A program made the position numbers and the translations under genes. A stretch of DNA of 64,000 bases, from NCBI GenBank assembly GCA_025024175.1, contig QCXZ01000001.1:32730942-32794941 (forward strand), given 5' to 3'. The DNA comes from Rhyzopertha dominica (Eukaryota; Arthropoda; Insecta; Coleoptera; Bostrichidae). The notes beneath the pieces are model-generated. The model saw nothing but the letters and a program-made list of their open reading frames with translations, was not told where the DNA came from and did no database searches. Below, one piece after another: positions 37,175 to 48,915 of this stretch. Positions within the stretch are counted from its first letter, which is position 1. Every line of letters starts with the position of its first letter.

Positions 37175-37750
37175 GGCCGAATTTGAAAGCTTTGGAGAAG
37201 GATTTTGATTTTTGGCATAAATTGTACTGGTGATAGACATCATTTTTACCTCGAAACAAACTCAGAATCTAAGCAGTGCAATGGGTTCACATAAAGCCTC
37301 AACCACAAAAAAAAACTAGTTCATCTGCTGAAAAACTGATAGCAGATTTTTTATTGAGGGGAGTACTTGTCATCAAATATATGATAAAAGAGGCTGCGAC
37401 AAAAGTAGAAGCATAAGGCAATAAAAAAATCTGCGTCAAGCAAATGATAAAAAACGAACCAGTAAAGAAGTATTGCTGTCGAACGATAACGCCGCTGTGC
37501 ATAAAGTAGCCAAAATCAGACTAATTATGCAAGATTTCAATTTTATTAAGTTAGATCACACAGCCTATGTTACCGATCTAACTCCAAGACATTTTCACTT
37601 GTTTAGATTGCCAAAGAAGAATCTCCGACGACAACCTTTCCTGATGCCTTTGAAAATCAAAAGGAAATATTTTCTACAAGAATATATATTCGCTTAAGCG
37701 AGTTGAAGAAAGGAGGGGCGATGTGAGGGGGGGTGTTATATTGAAAAATA
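37175..37750 (+). pseudogene. Mariner transposase fragment, different family
   Basis: The plus strand gives KALEKDFDFWHK, then GDRHHFYLETNSESKQCNGF (usual GDETWIYHYDPETKQQSMQW). Next come a KKxxSSAEKLIADF region and LLSNDNAAVHKVAKIR (usual LLHDNAPVHKA). Then LDHTAYVTDLTPRHFHLFRL (usual LNHPAYSPDLAPSDYYLF) and KKNLRRQPF. The C-terminal RVEERRGDV and ILKN block ends near 37,745. The catalytic residues are altered (GDRHH and RHFHLF) and frames shift repeatedly. The N-terminal DNA-binding half is not recognisable. Confidence 0.75.
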
Positions 37751-38539
37751 AGGGTTTCAACAAATTATAACGTACATTTCTTTCTTAGTGATACTGCTTT
37801 TATGACACAACATAAAAGTATGCAATTACGTGCTATTAGACACCTTTGGCATCGCAAACAACCAACAGCTAGTTCAATTTTCAAGATTTTCAACTGTTGC
37901 AAATTTATTAAATATATTTATATATCTATTAGTCTCATTAGAACAATGTTGTAAAAATATGAAAAATTGAGTTCGCACAATTTGTTACAAATGAAGAGAA
38001 ACAGGTTGCATCGAGAAGCTTAAACTAAATTTCAACATGGAAAAACGAGATGAATTGCTAGAAACTACATTATAATAATTAGTTCATGCCTGTGGAACTA
38101 TTTATACAAATGGAGAACTCAAAGGGTTCAATTCTTGCAGCAAATTATGCTGCTCATACTCCCTCATCACTCGAGCCTAATGGGAACAGGAAGAAATTTT
38201 CTTTGATGCGTTATTTCACACAGACTTACCGGAATTTTATAATGAAATTGGTTGTTATGAAACCCAAGTCTGCCATTGGTTTCAATAACACCACTAGCAG
38301 GTCATGTCATGGTAATTAAGGAAACCTGTTCTGCACGTCGCCGTTTGGATGAGTAAACAAAATCGCTTTCTACTGCAACTACAGACTTATTACGCAACAG
38401 TCTTCGTGGCCATGTGATTTTATGTCAAAAAGTAAACAAGGACTACATCGTTAACATTACGGCGAGTTTCTTTTCGAACCACGCTGCAACAACCTAGTTA
38501 ATTATTATAAGCGATATGGGGTCCAAACTGGTATCCCAA
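37751..38539. other. No gene seen
   Basis: AT-rich DNA. A plus-strand frame at 38,086-38,319 has no recognisable domain. Confidence 0.35.
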
Positions 38540-38880
38540 ATATGTGATTCCTGTTTTGCAACCCTCGAAGCCGGTTTGGTCGAGGTGGGTCAGCTCCAGC
38601 ACCGACGTTAACCCCGGAAATAACTTAGTTTCCATAGCAACAATCATTTTTCATACGAGCGGACGTTTTGATTGGTCGTGCAACGACGCAGGTGTCGCTC
38701 AGCATGCAGCACAGGAATCTGAATATCTAGGAAAATGAGTTTTAGATGACGCGGCTGCATTAATGCGAGTAATGAATCTGATGTCATTACGGCGACTTCA
38801 CAAAACGCAGTAATGAGGCGGAGTGCAATGACCAAACGAAGGCGCTGCGGAAGTTAAAGGGTAAACAGCCTTTATTTCTG
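38540..38880. other. GC-richer island with ATTA-type cores
   Basis: This block carries GCATTAATGCGAGTAATGAA, GTCATTACGG and CAGTAATGAGG within 80 bases (38,756-38,820). A CCATAGCAAC block lies nearby. No convincing frame was found. A candidate regulatory element. Confidence 0.3.
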
Positions 38881-39119
38881 AAGTGTAAAGATCAGCGGAA
38901 GTCAGCTAAACAAAAGATACGCTCGACAACGAAACGGAGCTACATTAATCTTTACGATGGGAAGTGCGGTCGCCGTGGGGAAACTTCCATAAGAATTTTC
39001 CGTTCACTGCAGTTCGATAAAAGCAGCTATGGAACCAAGCCCAACAAACCAGAAATTCCCGACACGTTGACNCATAATCGTCGTTAATTACTAAAACAAA
39101 TCGCATACGAACGAAATGC

Positions 39120-39620
39120 TCTGATGTGCGCCGCATCTTCAGACTTCACGAGCACCTAGGTTTACTTACATTACAAAATCATTTAGCATCCTGGCGACAA
39201 ACGAAAAAAACAGGAACGAAACGTGGGACAAAACGGACCAGTGTCCATCACCGATCACGCGCACCTCACCACTACTCGCGAAATTTCGACCGCACCGGCC
39301 CTAAACCGTACGAAATGGCAACGAATAACAGCGACGAGACAGATTTCCATAGAGGTGCCGCCGCTTGGGCAACGACCACGGCCTTTCTGCTGGCGCTGCT
39401 GTGCGCACGATTCGCGCAACGAATGCAACGTTACATATATTCCGTATGCAATTCCAATAACGTCACGGCAACGAGATGACGGCGGAATGCTGAAAACAGA
39501 CCAACGACGTCGCTGCATCGGCGACAAACACATGCTGTGGCGTCGGGCAAACCTGGGCATGATAGCAGCACGGATATGCACCGCTGACAATGGTGCTGGT
39601 TGGGTGGCCTAGGTGACATT
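39120..39620. other. GC-richer island with overlapping frames
   Basis: A CpG-containing block with open frames of 117 and 129 codons on the plus strand and 111 on the minus strand, all overlapping. All are arginine-, threonine- and alanine-rich as composition alone predicts. One plus-strand ATG (39,315, in CGAAATGGC) has a good initiation context and leads to a hydrophobic segment ATTTAFLLALLCARFAQ. No family was recognised. It could be a promoter with a first exon or a noncoding island. Confidence 0.25.
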
Positions 39621-40689
39621 TTCGAAATTATACAAAAACATCTCGCTCAAATACTACAAAGCCCTAGAAAGACGATTATGCACACTTCGTTCAAATTTGC
39701 TACTTAAGTGTCATTCTGGTAAGTAAATTATTTTCTTCGAGAACGAACTGGAACTTTCATAAAATTGAAGAATCCCGCAGTAGCAGAGCTCAAACTGTTT
39801 TAAATGCTGAATTTACATGTAACTCAAACTACCTGTAACTATATTATCGAAGAGAATTTATACAGGACGCATTCTGATGACTCACATGTCGCTTTGTACT
39901 TGTATCTTAAGGAGTAAACTGTATTCACTTTTAGAAATAAATTGATCAGAAAAACGCTCAATTTCTATTTGGTGGCAACTTCAATAAATCAGGAAGAATA
40001 AAAACTAAAATTACATTTATTTCAGTTTACTGCAAACGTAAACACATAATATAGATAAAAAATAGCTAAATGTTACACGCAAGCACAACATGCTGCACGT
40101 CAAAATACCTAATGGAACATGATGAACATGAATTAAGTTCAAATTGATAGAACATGAATAAATAAACTTTAAACATAAAGAAAACGTTAAAACCAAAATT
40201 CATTCTATCGATTAAACTCCATATTCAGTCGATAAATATCCACGTTTCACAGCCAATTCCACATTTCATGGAGATTTTAAGTATTTTCCGAAATCACAGG
40301 TTTTTCCTCACGATTTCCACATTTTTGTTAAAATTTACATTTCTTTATCCAAATTCCAACTTTCGTTGTCAAATTCGTAAAACAAAGTATTCATATTATG
40401 GCCCTTCTACAAAACAATTAAGATTGCGAACAACAAATTCGATACATACGGGCTTTACCTACTAGAGCAATTGTAATTTTGCGATACAATTTATTTTAAT
40501 ATTTTATATTGTGCCCAGAGCTTTTGTTTTATCTGTAAACTGCAGGATACGTCAAAACAATCTTCCTATTTTCAGTGAGTCCTTTTGATACTGATAAATG
40601 TTATGAACTAATGAACAGCGGGCTTTTACCATAGAAACCTACTTACACAAAATTGTGCAATCGTAGCAGTGCAACGCGCATTCATTGAC
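39621..40689. other. No gene seen
   Basis: AT-rich DNA. The upstream part of the next transposase remnant is unreadable. Confidence 0.4.
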
Positions 40690-40993
40690 AGATCAGCGTA
40701 ATCTCCGGATTCAACCCCCACAAATATTTCTTGTAGGGACATCTAAAGCCTCAAATTTTTAAGCAACGTCCTCGCACCATATACCAGCTCTAAAAGATGC
40801 ACTCCATCAAGATATAGCCAATTTACCGCAAGCTATGCTTGAGAGAGACGCAAAAATCAAAATGCGGTTACGACAGTATTGTTAACAATATAAACTTTTT
40901 TTTGCTTTATAGTTAACAAATAAACAATTGTATATAAAATACCATTTTTATTAATCTTTAAAATTAGGGAGGTTCTTTTGCGGCACCCTATAT
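40690..40993 (+). pseudogene. IS630-type transposase C-terminal end with terminal repeat
   Basis: The plus strand reads SPDSTPTNIFLVG (usual SPDLTPxDFFLWG). It is followed by LKDALHQDIANLPQAMLERD and MRLRQYC, the C-terminal helix pattern of this transposase group. About 80 bases on, CTTTTGCGGCACCCTATATA ends the unit. That is the kind of CACCCTGTATA end seen at termini of these elements. The catalytic core and N-terminus are absent, so this is a truncated 3' end. Confidence 0.6.
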
Positions 40994-43522
40994 AAGAGCA
41001 GAATTGACAAACAGAACAGAATGATCCAGAAACTTTTATTACATGTACACAATTGGGTCACAATTCAGACGAAACCACCCGAATCATTTGAAAAGCGGAA
41101 GGAAAATGTTTTTTATGTCAAATTACCGTAAGATGGTCTGCAAAATTGAGATACGGAGACTATTATACCGAGCGGTCTACATTTGTCAATATTGAGAAAG
41201 TACGCCAAACTGTCGAAGCATCCTCCATATGCAAATATCATCGGTCGTCCACGAAGTGTGTCGACACTTGACAGCTTCTGGATTATTATCACGTGTGTCC
41301 CGACACATGAAATGTAAGTTACGAATTGGTTCCCGCTGACTGTTGTGCATATTTCTGTTTCGCTTTATTCTGAAGAACTGTAGCGAGTCGATGAAGTTTT
41401 GTTGCAAAGGTATAATCCAGCTCTGATTAATCGAAAGCGAGCAATTCTGTAACAGACCAAAGCACCACACATATTGTGAGATCAACCAGATTATTCCTGT
41501 TACGTCAATGAAACGCTTCTTATGTGGATGAAACTAGGAACATCGCGGTTTAAATAATAGAATGAGGAAGTAATTTACAAAAGTTTAGCAACAAATTTGT
41601 AGTTTGGTTAGCGATTAGCAGTACAGTTCGATCTGCTCCTTTTATTATCTGTCCCTATTGACTCAGTATCAATTAAAAAGTGCATTCAGAAGTTTGTATT
41701 GGCAAGAATTGTTTTTTAGGAAAACTCCACAGTGACGAGAACTACATTTTTTGTACTGATATAGTAACGACAGATTACGGGTGGAATATTTTAGCAGTCT
41801 ATGACAAGTGTTCCCCAATGACGACCTGTGGAAAGATTTGATATATCAATTAAAATAAAAAGTTTATGAAAGTAGTTGAGAAGTTTAAACAACGGAAGAA
41901 TAAAATAAAAGCTCAGGCAATGCCGAACTATGCACTTTGAAGAGCTGCTGACTCATGTGTCCTTCAAAAAATGATAAGCAATTGATTATGGGCATTTTAC
42001 ATTAAAGCCAGTATTTAACTATAAAAAACGCGCAATATAATCTTTTTTTTTCAGATTTTTTTGTTTACATACCCATACCTAACACATTTAGTGAGCATGT
42101 GTATCTGTCTTCCAGTTCAAGAAGCTTTCTGCTTTACTTCATTGATTCTCATTGCAGCGGAAGAGGAAAACGCCATTTTACAGCATGCACTGTCAATAAA
42201 CGCTATTCCGATGGAAATGTATAGCAGTAAATACGTCCGAACAAGTCAGGATACTACACTGATATGAAAATCATTGGCACATGCAGTAGAGTAACACCTC
42301 TCAAGCTCTGAACAAGCTAGGAACTACCACATAAGGCAGTTGAAGAATGTTAACGGTAATATGTTAGATAGAAGTAAAAGAAGCGCATTACGCTATATGG
42401 CTAATTTAAAGATAAGTATAATCAACTAGAACCTGAACGTAAAAATGTCACGATATCCAAGAATGATTCTATCGGCTGACACTGTATACTTCCTTGTAAC
42501 TATATACATACTATTTATTGTAGTCAGTCCCGATACTGCATTAAGGATAATTATATAAAGATGAAAGGTCGGTTCCTATTCTCATTGTTAAAATTGATGT
42601 TAGCTAAAATCAACCCAGTAACCGTAATTACACCTTAAATTGGGGTATGTGGTTGCTTTAGATTTAAAAAATAGAGTAGATTCTCAGTTTTAAACTATAA
42701 AAGAGTGCACAAAAAAGGTTTTAATATTTAAAAAAATAGACAACCGGAAGTTTGTCCTACAAAATGAAGAACATAATAATATTTGCATCATGATAGCTTA
42801 AGCTTTTTAAGTTCTCATTTCTTCGAGTAAAGTGTTTTTCGTTGTTCTGAAAACATGATTTGTAAATGTGCCGCCAAAATTGTCTGAGTACAACAATTTT
42901 AGTCGATTGACAAGTATAAGAAATGAATGAACAAATGCCAAATTGCTATACAATAGTATTTAACTCTATATAAGGAGACTTCACATTAACAGTGCTTTAT
43001 TTTTTACATTACTCAAACTAATTAACAAACTAACACGTTTTTTCTAACTGTTCCACAGGCGCAATGAAAAACTTCATCAAAACTACAAAATATTCCTCAA
43101 CAGCGTCCAGTTTATAAACCCGAAACGTTTCCTCTGAGATACTTCCTCTTCTTTTGATTTTTTAATAAAGCGCTGGACCCCGGTTAATATTATAGGTTCG
43201 ACCGTGGCCTTTTTTTGTACTGTTTTTAAAGATGATGAATTGATTCCATTCTTACTTAGTTGAGTGATCCAAAAAATGAATAATCATTTATTTTACAGAA
43301 AAGCAAAACGCTTTTGACCAGTAAAAGTCAAAGAACGAAAAATATGATTAGAAAAAACAATTATTAGTGTAAGGGTAGAACCACCGCGTCATTACATGAA
43401 ATAAGANGAGCTCATGAGGCTCATCTCTGGTAGAGAACCTGAACAAAAAGCCATTTTGTTGTAATTTTATAACGCATCTTCTAGCTTTCAACTTCTACAT
43501 ATTTTTTCTTTGTATAGCTTCC
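40994..43522. other. No gene recognised
   Basis: A 99-codon minus-strand frame (41,186-41,485) and a 68-codon plus-strand frame (42,061-42,267) show no family blocks. A sequence around 43,115-43,155 resembles, on the minus strand, a repeat tail with AAACGTTTCGGG. The rest is AT-rich. Confidence 0.35.
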
Positions 43523-43900
43523 TTACTTCTGATCCCTGTAATAAATCTTGTTCATCCTTAAAGTGATTGATTCAAAATGTCGATGGCTGCTGACAGTTTG
43601 CTGAAATGTACGATACCATCCTTCAACAGTATTACCCAGAATAAAGGGTATGTCATTTCCAATTCTGCTGTGAATGTTACACACTTGTAGAGGAAAACGT
43701 GTATACATAGTCAGCGGTTTCGTCTTCGCCATCCAATGAAGGTAGCTGAATATATGCTCAGCATCGAAAGGTGCGCTTTCCTCCAACTGCTCAAAACCTT
43801 CTACGACGTCGACATCTAATGATAGATAACGAGAGCAAGGCTTTCACTGCCATTCTAAACAGCCAGCGATTTAAACACCATCCAATACGAGTAATGGCTG
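43523..43900 (-). pseudogene. MULE-type transposase fragment
   Basis: The minus strand gives LEESAPFDAEHIFSYLHWM, then FPLQVCNIHSRIGNDIP and GNTVEGWYRTFQQTVSSH. This corresponds to the PRTNNxVEGWHRxFQxxVxxxHP block near the C-terminus of MULE transposases often found with FLYWCH fingers. Upstream on the minus strand (to about 43,900) an ALAFV-like region is frameshifted. The catalytic DDE part is missing. Changes (FILGN for PRTNN, WY for WH) and frameshifts show decay. Confidence 0.6.
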
Positions 43901-45189
43901 CTAAGTGCTATACGCAATGGCTGCAACCAGTACTGTTTACATTTCATCCATCTATCAGTAGTCAAAAGTATTCTGGGACTACATTCGAGCTTTGGTCTAA
44001 TGTAAATCTAATCATATCATTTGTTATTGAAACATGCAGACATTAAATTCCCACTCATTTATTTAAACACCTTAAAACTTGTTAGAAGTAAGATTGCAAA
44101 TAGCTAACTTGCTTTCTTGAAAGTAATAATGTAACTAAAGCGCATGAAATCTTAAAGTAGTTATCTACATAATTTATTTATTTAGGTATTTAGTCTATAA
44201 ACTTCTTTATAATATCATAACGGACAAGAATACAAAATATTCAAAATGTTTTCTGGTTTTTCTTTGTATTGGGTTATACTCTCGTTAAGCTATTTTGCCG
44301 GGGGCTAGGTTTGTTGGAGCTATTTTGGCTTGTTAACAAGATTGAAGTTAAAAGTTAATGCTTTTGAAACTGACGCGATGAGAATATATGTGTGGATTTT
44401 AAGAATCGGTGTTTTATTAATAAAACGTTTTTTCCGAAAAACTAGATTCCCTAGGTATAATAACTGTCAGAATATTATACAACAAAATACAAAACACTAC
44501 GTGATTGCGAAAAGTGATGTCTATTAAACCCATAATAATTCATAACATTTTAAGAAAAATGGCAGATTTCGTTTTCCTTTATTTTCACGATTGTTTGTAA
44601 GTTAAAATAGTAAGAAGAACATACAGGCAGCTGGCGATCATTTAAATAATAATGGACCACATNTTGAACATCTTTTCTGATGAGGCTAAGTGTTTTTGTG
44701 TTTGTCCCGTACTGACGTACGTGCGCTTAAACTTGGCATTTTTACTTCGGTAAGCTTTTTACCTGAATGATTTATTTCGGAAGTCAGTGAAGGCGAATGG
44801 CGTCCGGATTTAGGGGGTTTTATTTAAGAAAAAAATGAATTGTACTACCGATACAATATGTTATTGAGATATTGCAGTGTGATTTAAGACATCACTTTCA
44901 AAATAACGTTGTAAAATGTACAGTCAAGATTGTAGGTCGATAAATTCAAGAGGTCGTAATATCTTTGATAAAATTCAAGCAAATCGTAAAAGTCATAATT
45001 TATTATATTTCAGACGATTCCCTCCCCCTTCCCCCGATTTCCATGTTCGCGTAAAAACTAATTTCTCCAAAATTATCAATTTGCCAAATTACGCTTAATC
45101 TTTGAACAAAAAATGTGAATGTAAATGCATAAAGTTGTCAGATGGCGTGTATCAGAAAAAAAGTAAGATAAACTTCAGTCTTATAAAAC
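43901..45189. other. No gene seen
   Basis: AT-rich DNA. The N-terminal half of the minus-strand MULE gene should lie at 43,900-45,000 but no block is readable. Open frames at 44,330-45,098 are basic and low-complexity. Confidence 0.35.
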
Positions 45190-45564
45190 TATAGCCTGGC
45201 AAACTTGCACAATGCGCATTTCGCGCGAACGGCAAAGCCGACTGGAGCTAGCGGGCAGCCCCGAATTTTGGGAGCTTCTACCTTCCAGCCCGTGCACCCC
45301 TTGACAACAGGAGGGCCGAAAAAATCAATACCAAGGCAACGGTGCGTACGACGTACGACTGCCAAAATACGAAGCCAAAGAACCCACAAGTATTATAGGG
45401 GGCCCGTAAATTTCGTACACTATCAGGAACCGAGCGAAATGTGTGCGCCGTTCCATACATATACAACTCGCCGGTTCGGGGGTGCATTAATTCCGGCGAC
45501 TGTAAAATATCGCGTCATATTATACGATAGTTTGTGTGGCGTTACGTTTTTTTTTGTGCTCTGA
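45190..45564. other. GC-richer island with overlapping frames
   Basis: A plus-strand frame of 119 codons overlaps minus-strand frames of 66 and 69 codons. The plus product is rich in threonine, proline and arginine and has no domain I recognise. A promoter-like or noncoding island is at least as likely as a gene. Confidence 0.25.
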
Positions 45565-46839
45565 CACAAAAATAAAAATTATGTATAGCAAGGGGGGGTA
45601 GCTATTTTGGACTCTATCCGCTAAGCATATTATATTGAAGCATGAACATTCATCAAAAGCCGAAGCCGGTGTTCCAAAATTTTGGTAAGTAGCAGATATT
45701 AATAAATGTCATAAATGACTCTATCTAAGTTGAAATCTTATTAAGTCATTATTGATACTATTATTATAGCCGTCCGTTATGATTATGAAGATATTCGGAT
45801 AAGTAAATGTAGATGTAATCAATATACACAATTTATAACTCAGTGTTAACACTATTTAATTGCATCTAACCTTTTATTGCACCAATAGTTTGTTAATCAC
45901 CAAAGACATATGTAAATGCAAAAATTCAAAGGTAACGTCATCAAAGTCAAGATTAGTTCATAAAAGTACCAAGACATATCCTCTATAAACCAGCTGCAAA
46001 CCACCAACTACATTTCGTTAATTTTAACAAATTTAAGAGCCGTTATGAACAGGTGCGACAATTAAAATGTTTAAAATCAAGACCAATTAGTCGCCAATAA
46101 AAATGTTACAAGCCGCAGTTGAAACTGCAAGCAGCTGATCGGAAAACATAAAAATGAACACATAAATTTTTGGGTAAACGAGTATACACCTATATAAATG
46201 GCGATGTCCCGAAAGCAAACAGTTTTGATTTGCATAGCCATATATAAGTTGATGTGCGTGCCATAGGCGCATAAATAAAGATGCATAAAAAAGGGCCTCC
46301 AGAAAAGCTGATTGGCGCAAATGTTTAACTGTTAATTATTTTTCCAGAAAATGATATTTGTTGATTTTATCATTAGAATGTCTTTTACCTGCTTAGTATA
46401 GGGACATCGGAAATATTAAATCAGGGCTGGTTGTGAAGATTCATCATGTAAAACAAAAAAATACAGACCATTTATGGCTATGGGATCAAAACGTTTGAAT
46501 CTATACAGAAAATATTTAGCTCAATTATTGTTAACGTCGATTTTTCATAAAATATCAAAATGGACCTTGCTTCCGCGAAGTTCTTGGCAAAAATTAGTAG
46601 AGTTATCAAAGAAATAGTTAAATATTTAAAGCTCGAATATGCAAATAAATACCAGAGTAGAGTAAAATGAAAACTTAAAAATGCAAGAAACAGATCTTTC
46701 TCTTAAACAGTGGAAATTAAACATGTTTTTTAACACCTAGAAGGCTTTATTAAAATAGGGTAGGAAAAATTCAAAGTTTTAACATCCTAACAGTTTAAAA
46801 ATGGCAACTCCACTGTAGCACTGCATTGGGGAGGAGGAA
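45565..46839. other. No gene seen
   Basis: AT-rich DNA. Minus-strand frames at 46,077-46,320 overlap in two phases and look like chance. Confidence 0.4.
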
Positions 46840-47700
46840 TGTCATTTTGTTTCTTGCGTAGTGAAGGCGTGAAGCTACATTATGCGAATTCATGTTTGTG
46901 ACTCCAGCAAATGTATGGATGGAGCAACAAATTTAAACGCGCACTCAATTCCGTAACTGATTCTCACCGGCCTGGTCAAGCAAATCGTGTTGTGACGCCC
47001 GAGTCTATTTCAGCAGTTGAAACCTTAATGAAATAAAATCGTCGAATTGTCCTGCATGAAGCAGTTTAGCAAATGAGTCATAGTGGATCATATTATGCAC
47101 GATATCCACAATTTCCATAAAGTGTCAGCAAGATGGGTGCCACGCAATGGACCCCAGAACTAAAAAAAACGACGCGCTGATGCACGTGAATAACTTTTGT
47201 GCCTGTATGAAGCAGAAAAAGACGCCTGTCAGGCAAAAGTGGTGACTGCATGCATCAACTTGAAACCAAGAGAACAAGCAAAGAATGAAGCCACCCTTCT
47301 TCTTCGAAACCTAAAAGATTTCGTACACAGCTCGCGACCGAATAGTTTTTTGGGTCGCGAATGGCGCAATTTTGGAAGACTACAGGCATACTGGGGTTAC
47401 TGTTAGAAGCGCCACATATTCGGAATCGTCTCAAGCCTGGCATCAATTGCAAAAAGCGAAGATCTCTAAGTAGGGTTATTATTTTGCAACATAACACCGC
47501 AGGGCCCTATAGTATGCGTATTACTACGGCGACTATCCAATACCTGAAGTTTGAATTTCTACCATATCATCCTTATACCCCTGACCTCGCCCAAAGCGAT
47601 TATCATGTCTTCGGTCAACTTGAACAAATTTTATTCAGATATTGAAGCACTTCCAAAATAGTGGAGGAAGTACATAGATCGTAATGGAAACTACGTCGAA
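46840..47700 (+). pseudogene. Mariner transposase pseudogene, nearly full length
   Basis: The plus strand follows a mariner transposase from end to end. It begins FCFLRSEGVK, then YGWSNKFKRALNSVTDSHRP and GQANRVVTPESISAVETL. After NRRIVLHEAV it reads VSARWVPRN in shifted frames, then LTPELKK. Later come QLETKRTSKEWSHPSSSKPK, ILEDYRHTGVTVRSATY, RGVIILQHNTAGPYSMR, TTATIQYLKFEFLPYHPYTP and DLAQSDYHVFGQLE. The first catalytic block (usually TGDESW) is lost (VVTACIN/GDCMHQ), the second reads QHNTAGP where QHDNARPH is usual, and the third (PDLAQSDY) is kept. Many frameshifts are present. Terminal repeats were not recognised. Confidence 0.85.
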
Positions 47701-48635
47701 AAATGAGGCATTTTAATGTTAGCATTGCTTTAATAAATTTTTAAGGCTTTCATTTGACTCTGCCGCGTATACCGGACATTGTTTACGTTAATTTATTTGT
47801 GGATTCTGGTGGAGACTGGTTTCAAAAAGCACGGAGGCTGGAAATCCGACACAGTTGCTGAGAGATACACAGAAGAATCTTCCAAACATCAAGAAGAGAT
47901 TGCAAGACAAATTTTGCACTAGTACAAGCGAAATTAAGTACGAAAAATGACATACTCCCGGAGAAAAGAACCTGACTTTAGACAGCAGAAACATTTACTA
48001 AAATATGGTCAATTTAATAATAATTTCACATTAATTTGATACTGACAAAAATATTTATTTTAGTCCTACAGTAACGTCAATATTTTGAAACCAGGTGAAG
48101 AATAGCATTTTTAAATTTTTAAACCCTCCAAAAATATCTTCTTCAGTTATGTGATGTAATTAAACACGGCTCCAAAATATATAGATTCAAAATCGTAGTA
48201 AAATAATTTGTATTGTTAACACCTTCTCAAAATCTTTTTAGGGTAATTAATAAGACCAAATTCAGAAATTCCAACATAATATAGTATGCTATACGCACAT
48301 TTAATTAAAATTTTCGTATATGTGTAACAGCTAGCTTGTACGTAATTTTTTGATGCATTGCGTTGTAGTCGTGTATTTAATCTCTCTATTAAGCCAACGA
48401 TGAAAATTACGTTTACCGTTCAATATAACAGATTTTGCATTTGAGATAACTGCGTTAACGCAATGCTCCATCACATATATTTCAGTTGTATACAGGAAGA
48501 CCATTGTAAATTGTAGGTACGTACTTTCAAAACTAAATGGAACCATACAACGCTTTAAGAACTATAAAAAGAAAGAAAAACCATGTTAGTTATAATGAAG
48601 TATCTGTATTTCATCAATTCTAAATTTGTCCATAG
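47701..48635. other. No gene seen
   Basis: AT-rich DNA after the mariner; no terminal repeat could be matched. Confidence 0.4.
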
Positions 48636-48915
48636 AGATACTACACACCGGGGTTGGAAACTTTCTTTGGACCGTTCACAAACGCCGAATTTGTAAGCGC
48701 AACTGTAACCGGCCAAGTTACCCCTCGCTACGCCATTTCGCCCTACAGCCAACACACCGCACCCAAAAACGGGGGGAACTCGTGGTTCAAGGTCACTTCA
48801 CCCCTACACAAGATAATCCCCGTCTTAACCTGGGCCAAGAAGGAGGAAGCTAGAGAAGAACAGCTGCAAACCAGCGACTGGGGGTTGCCGGATCTACGGA
48901 GTTTGGGGTATTTTA
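48636..48915 (+). CDS. Candidate coding exon, protein unknown
   Basis: The plus strand is open from an AG at 48,634-48,635 (TTTGTCCATAG, a plausible splice acceptor) to past 48,915, about 93 codons. A possible donor is GGG/GTATTT at 48,915. The sequence is GC-rich at third codon positions, unlike its neighbours. The product has ordinary protein composition, including GLETFFGPFTNAEFVSATVT, GGNSWFKVTSPLHKIIPVL and EEQLQTSDWGLPDLRSLG. I do not recognise the family. A shorter minus-strand frame (48,555-48,755) is the competing reading. No start codon or neighbouring exon could be linked to it, so it would be an internal exon of a gene with large introns. An old transposon fragment is the main alternative. 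Confidence 0.35.

Noticed and set aside
39126..39620. Frames of 111-129 codons on both strands
   Set aside because: They overlap in three phases with composition-driven residues. I kept the block as a GC-rich island, not as a gene.
41186..41485. 99-codon minus-strand frame
   Set aside because: I tried to fit it to transposase blocks on either strand and no ordered motif emerged.
45189..45564. 119-codon plus-strand frame
   Set aside because: It has no recognised domain, competing minus-strand frames and GC-rich composition; not called as CDS.
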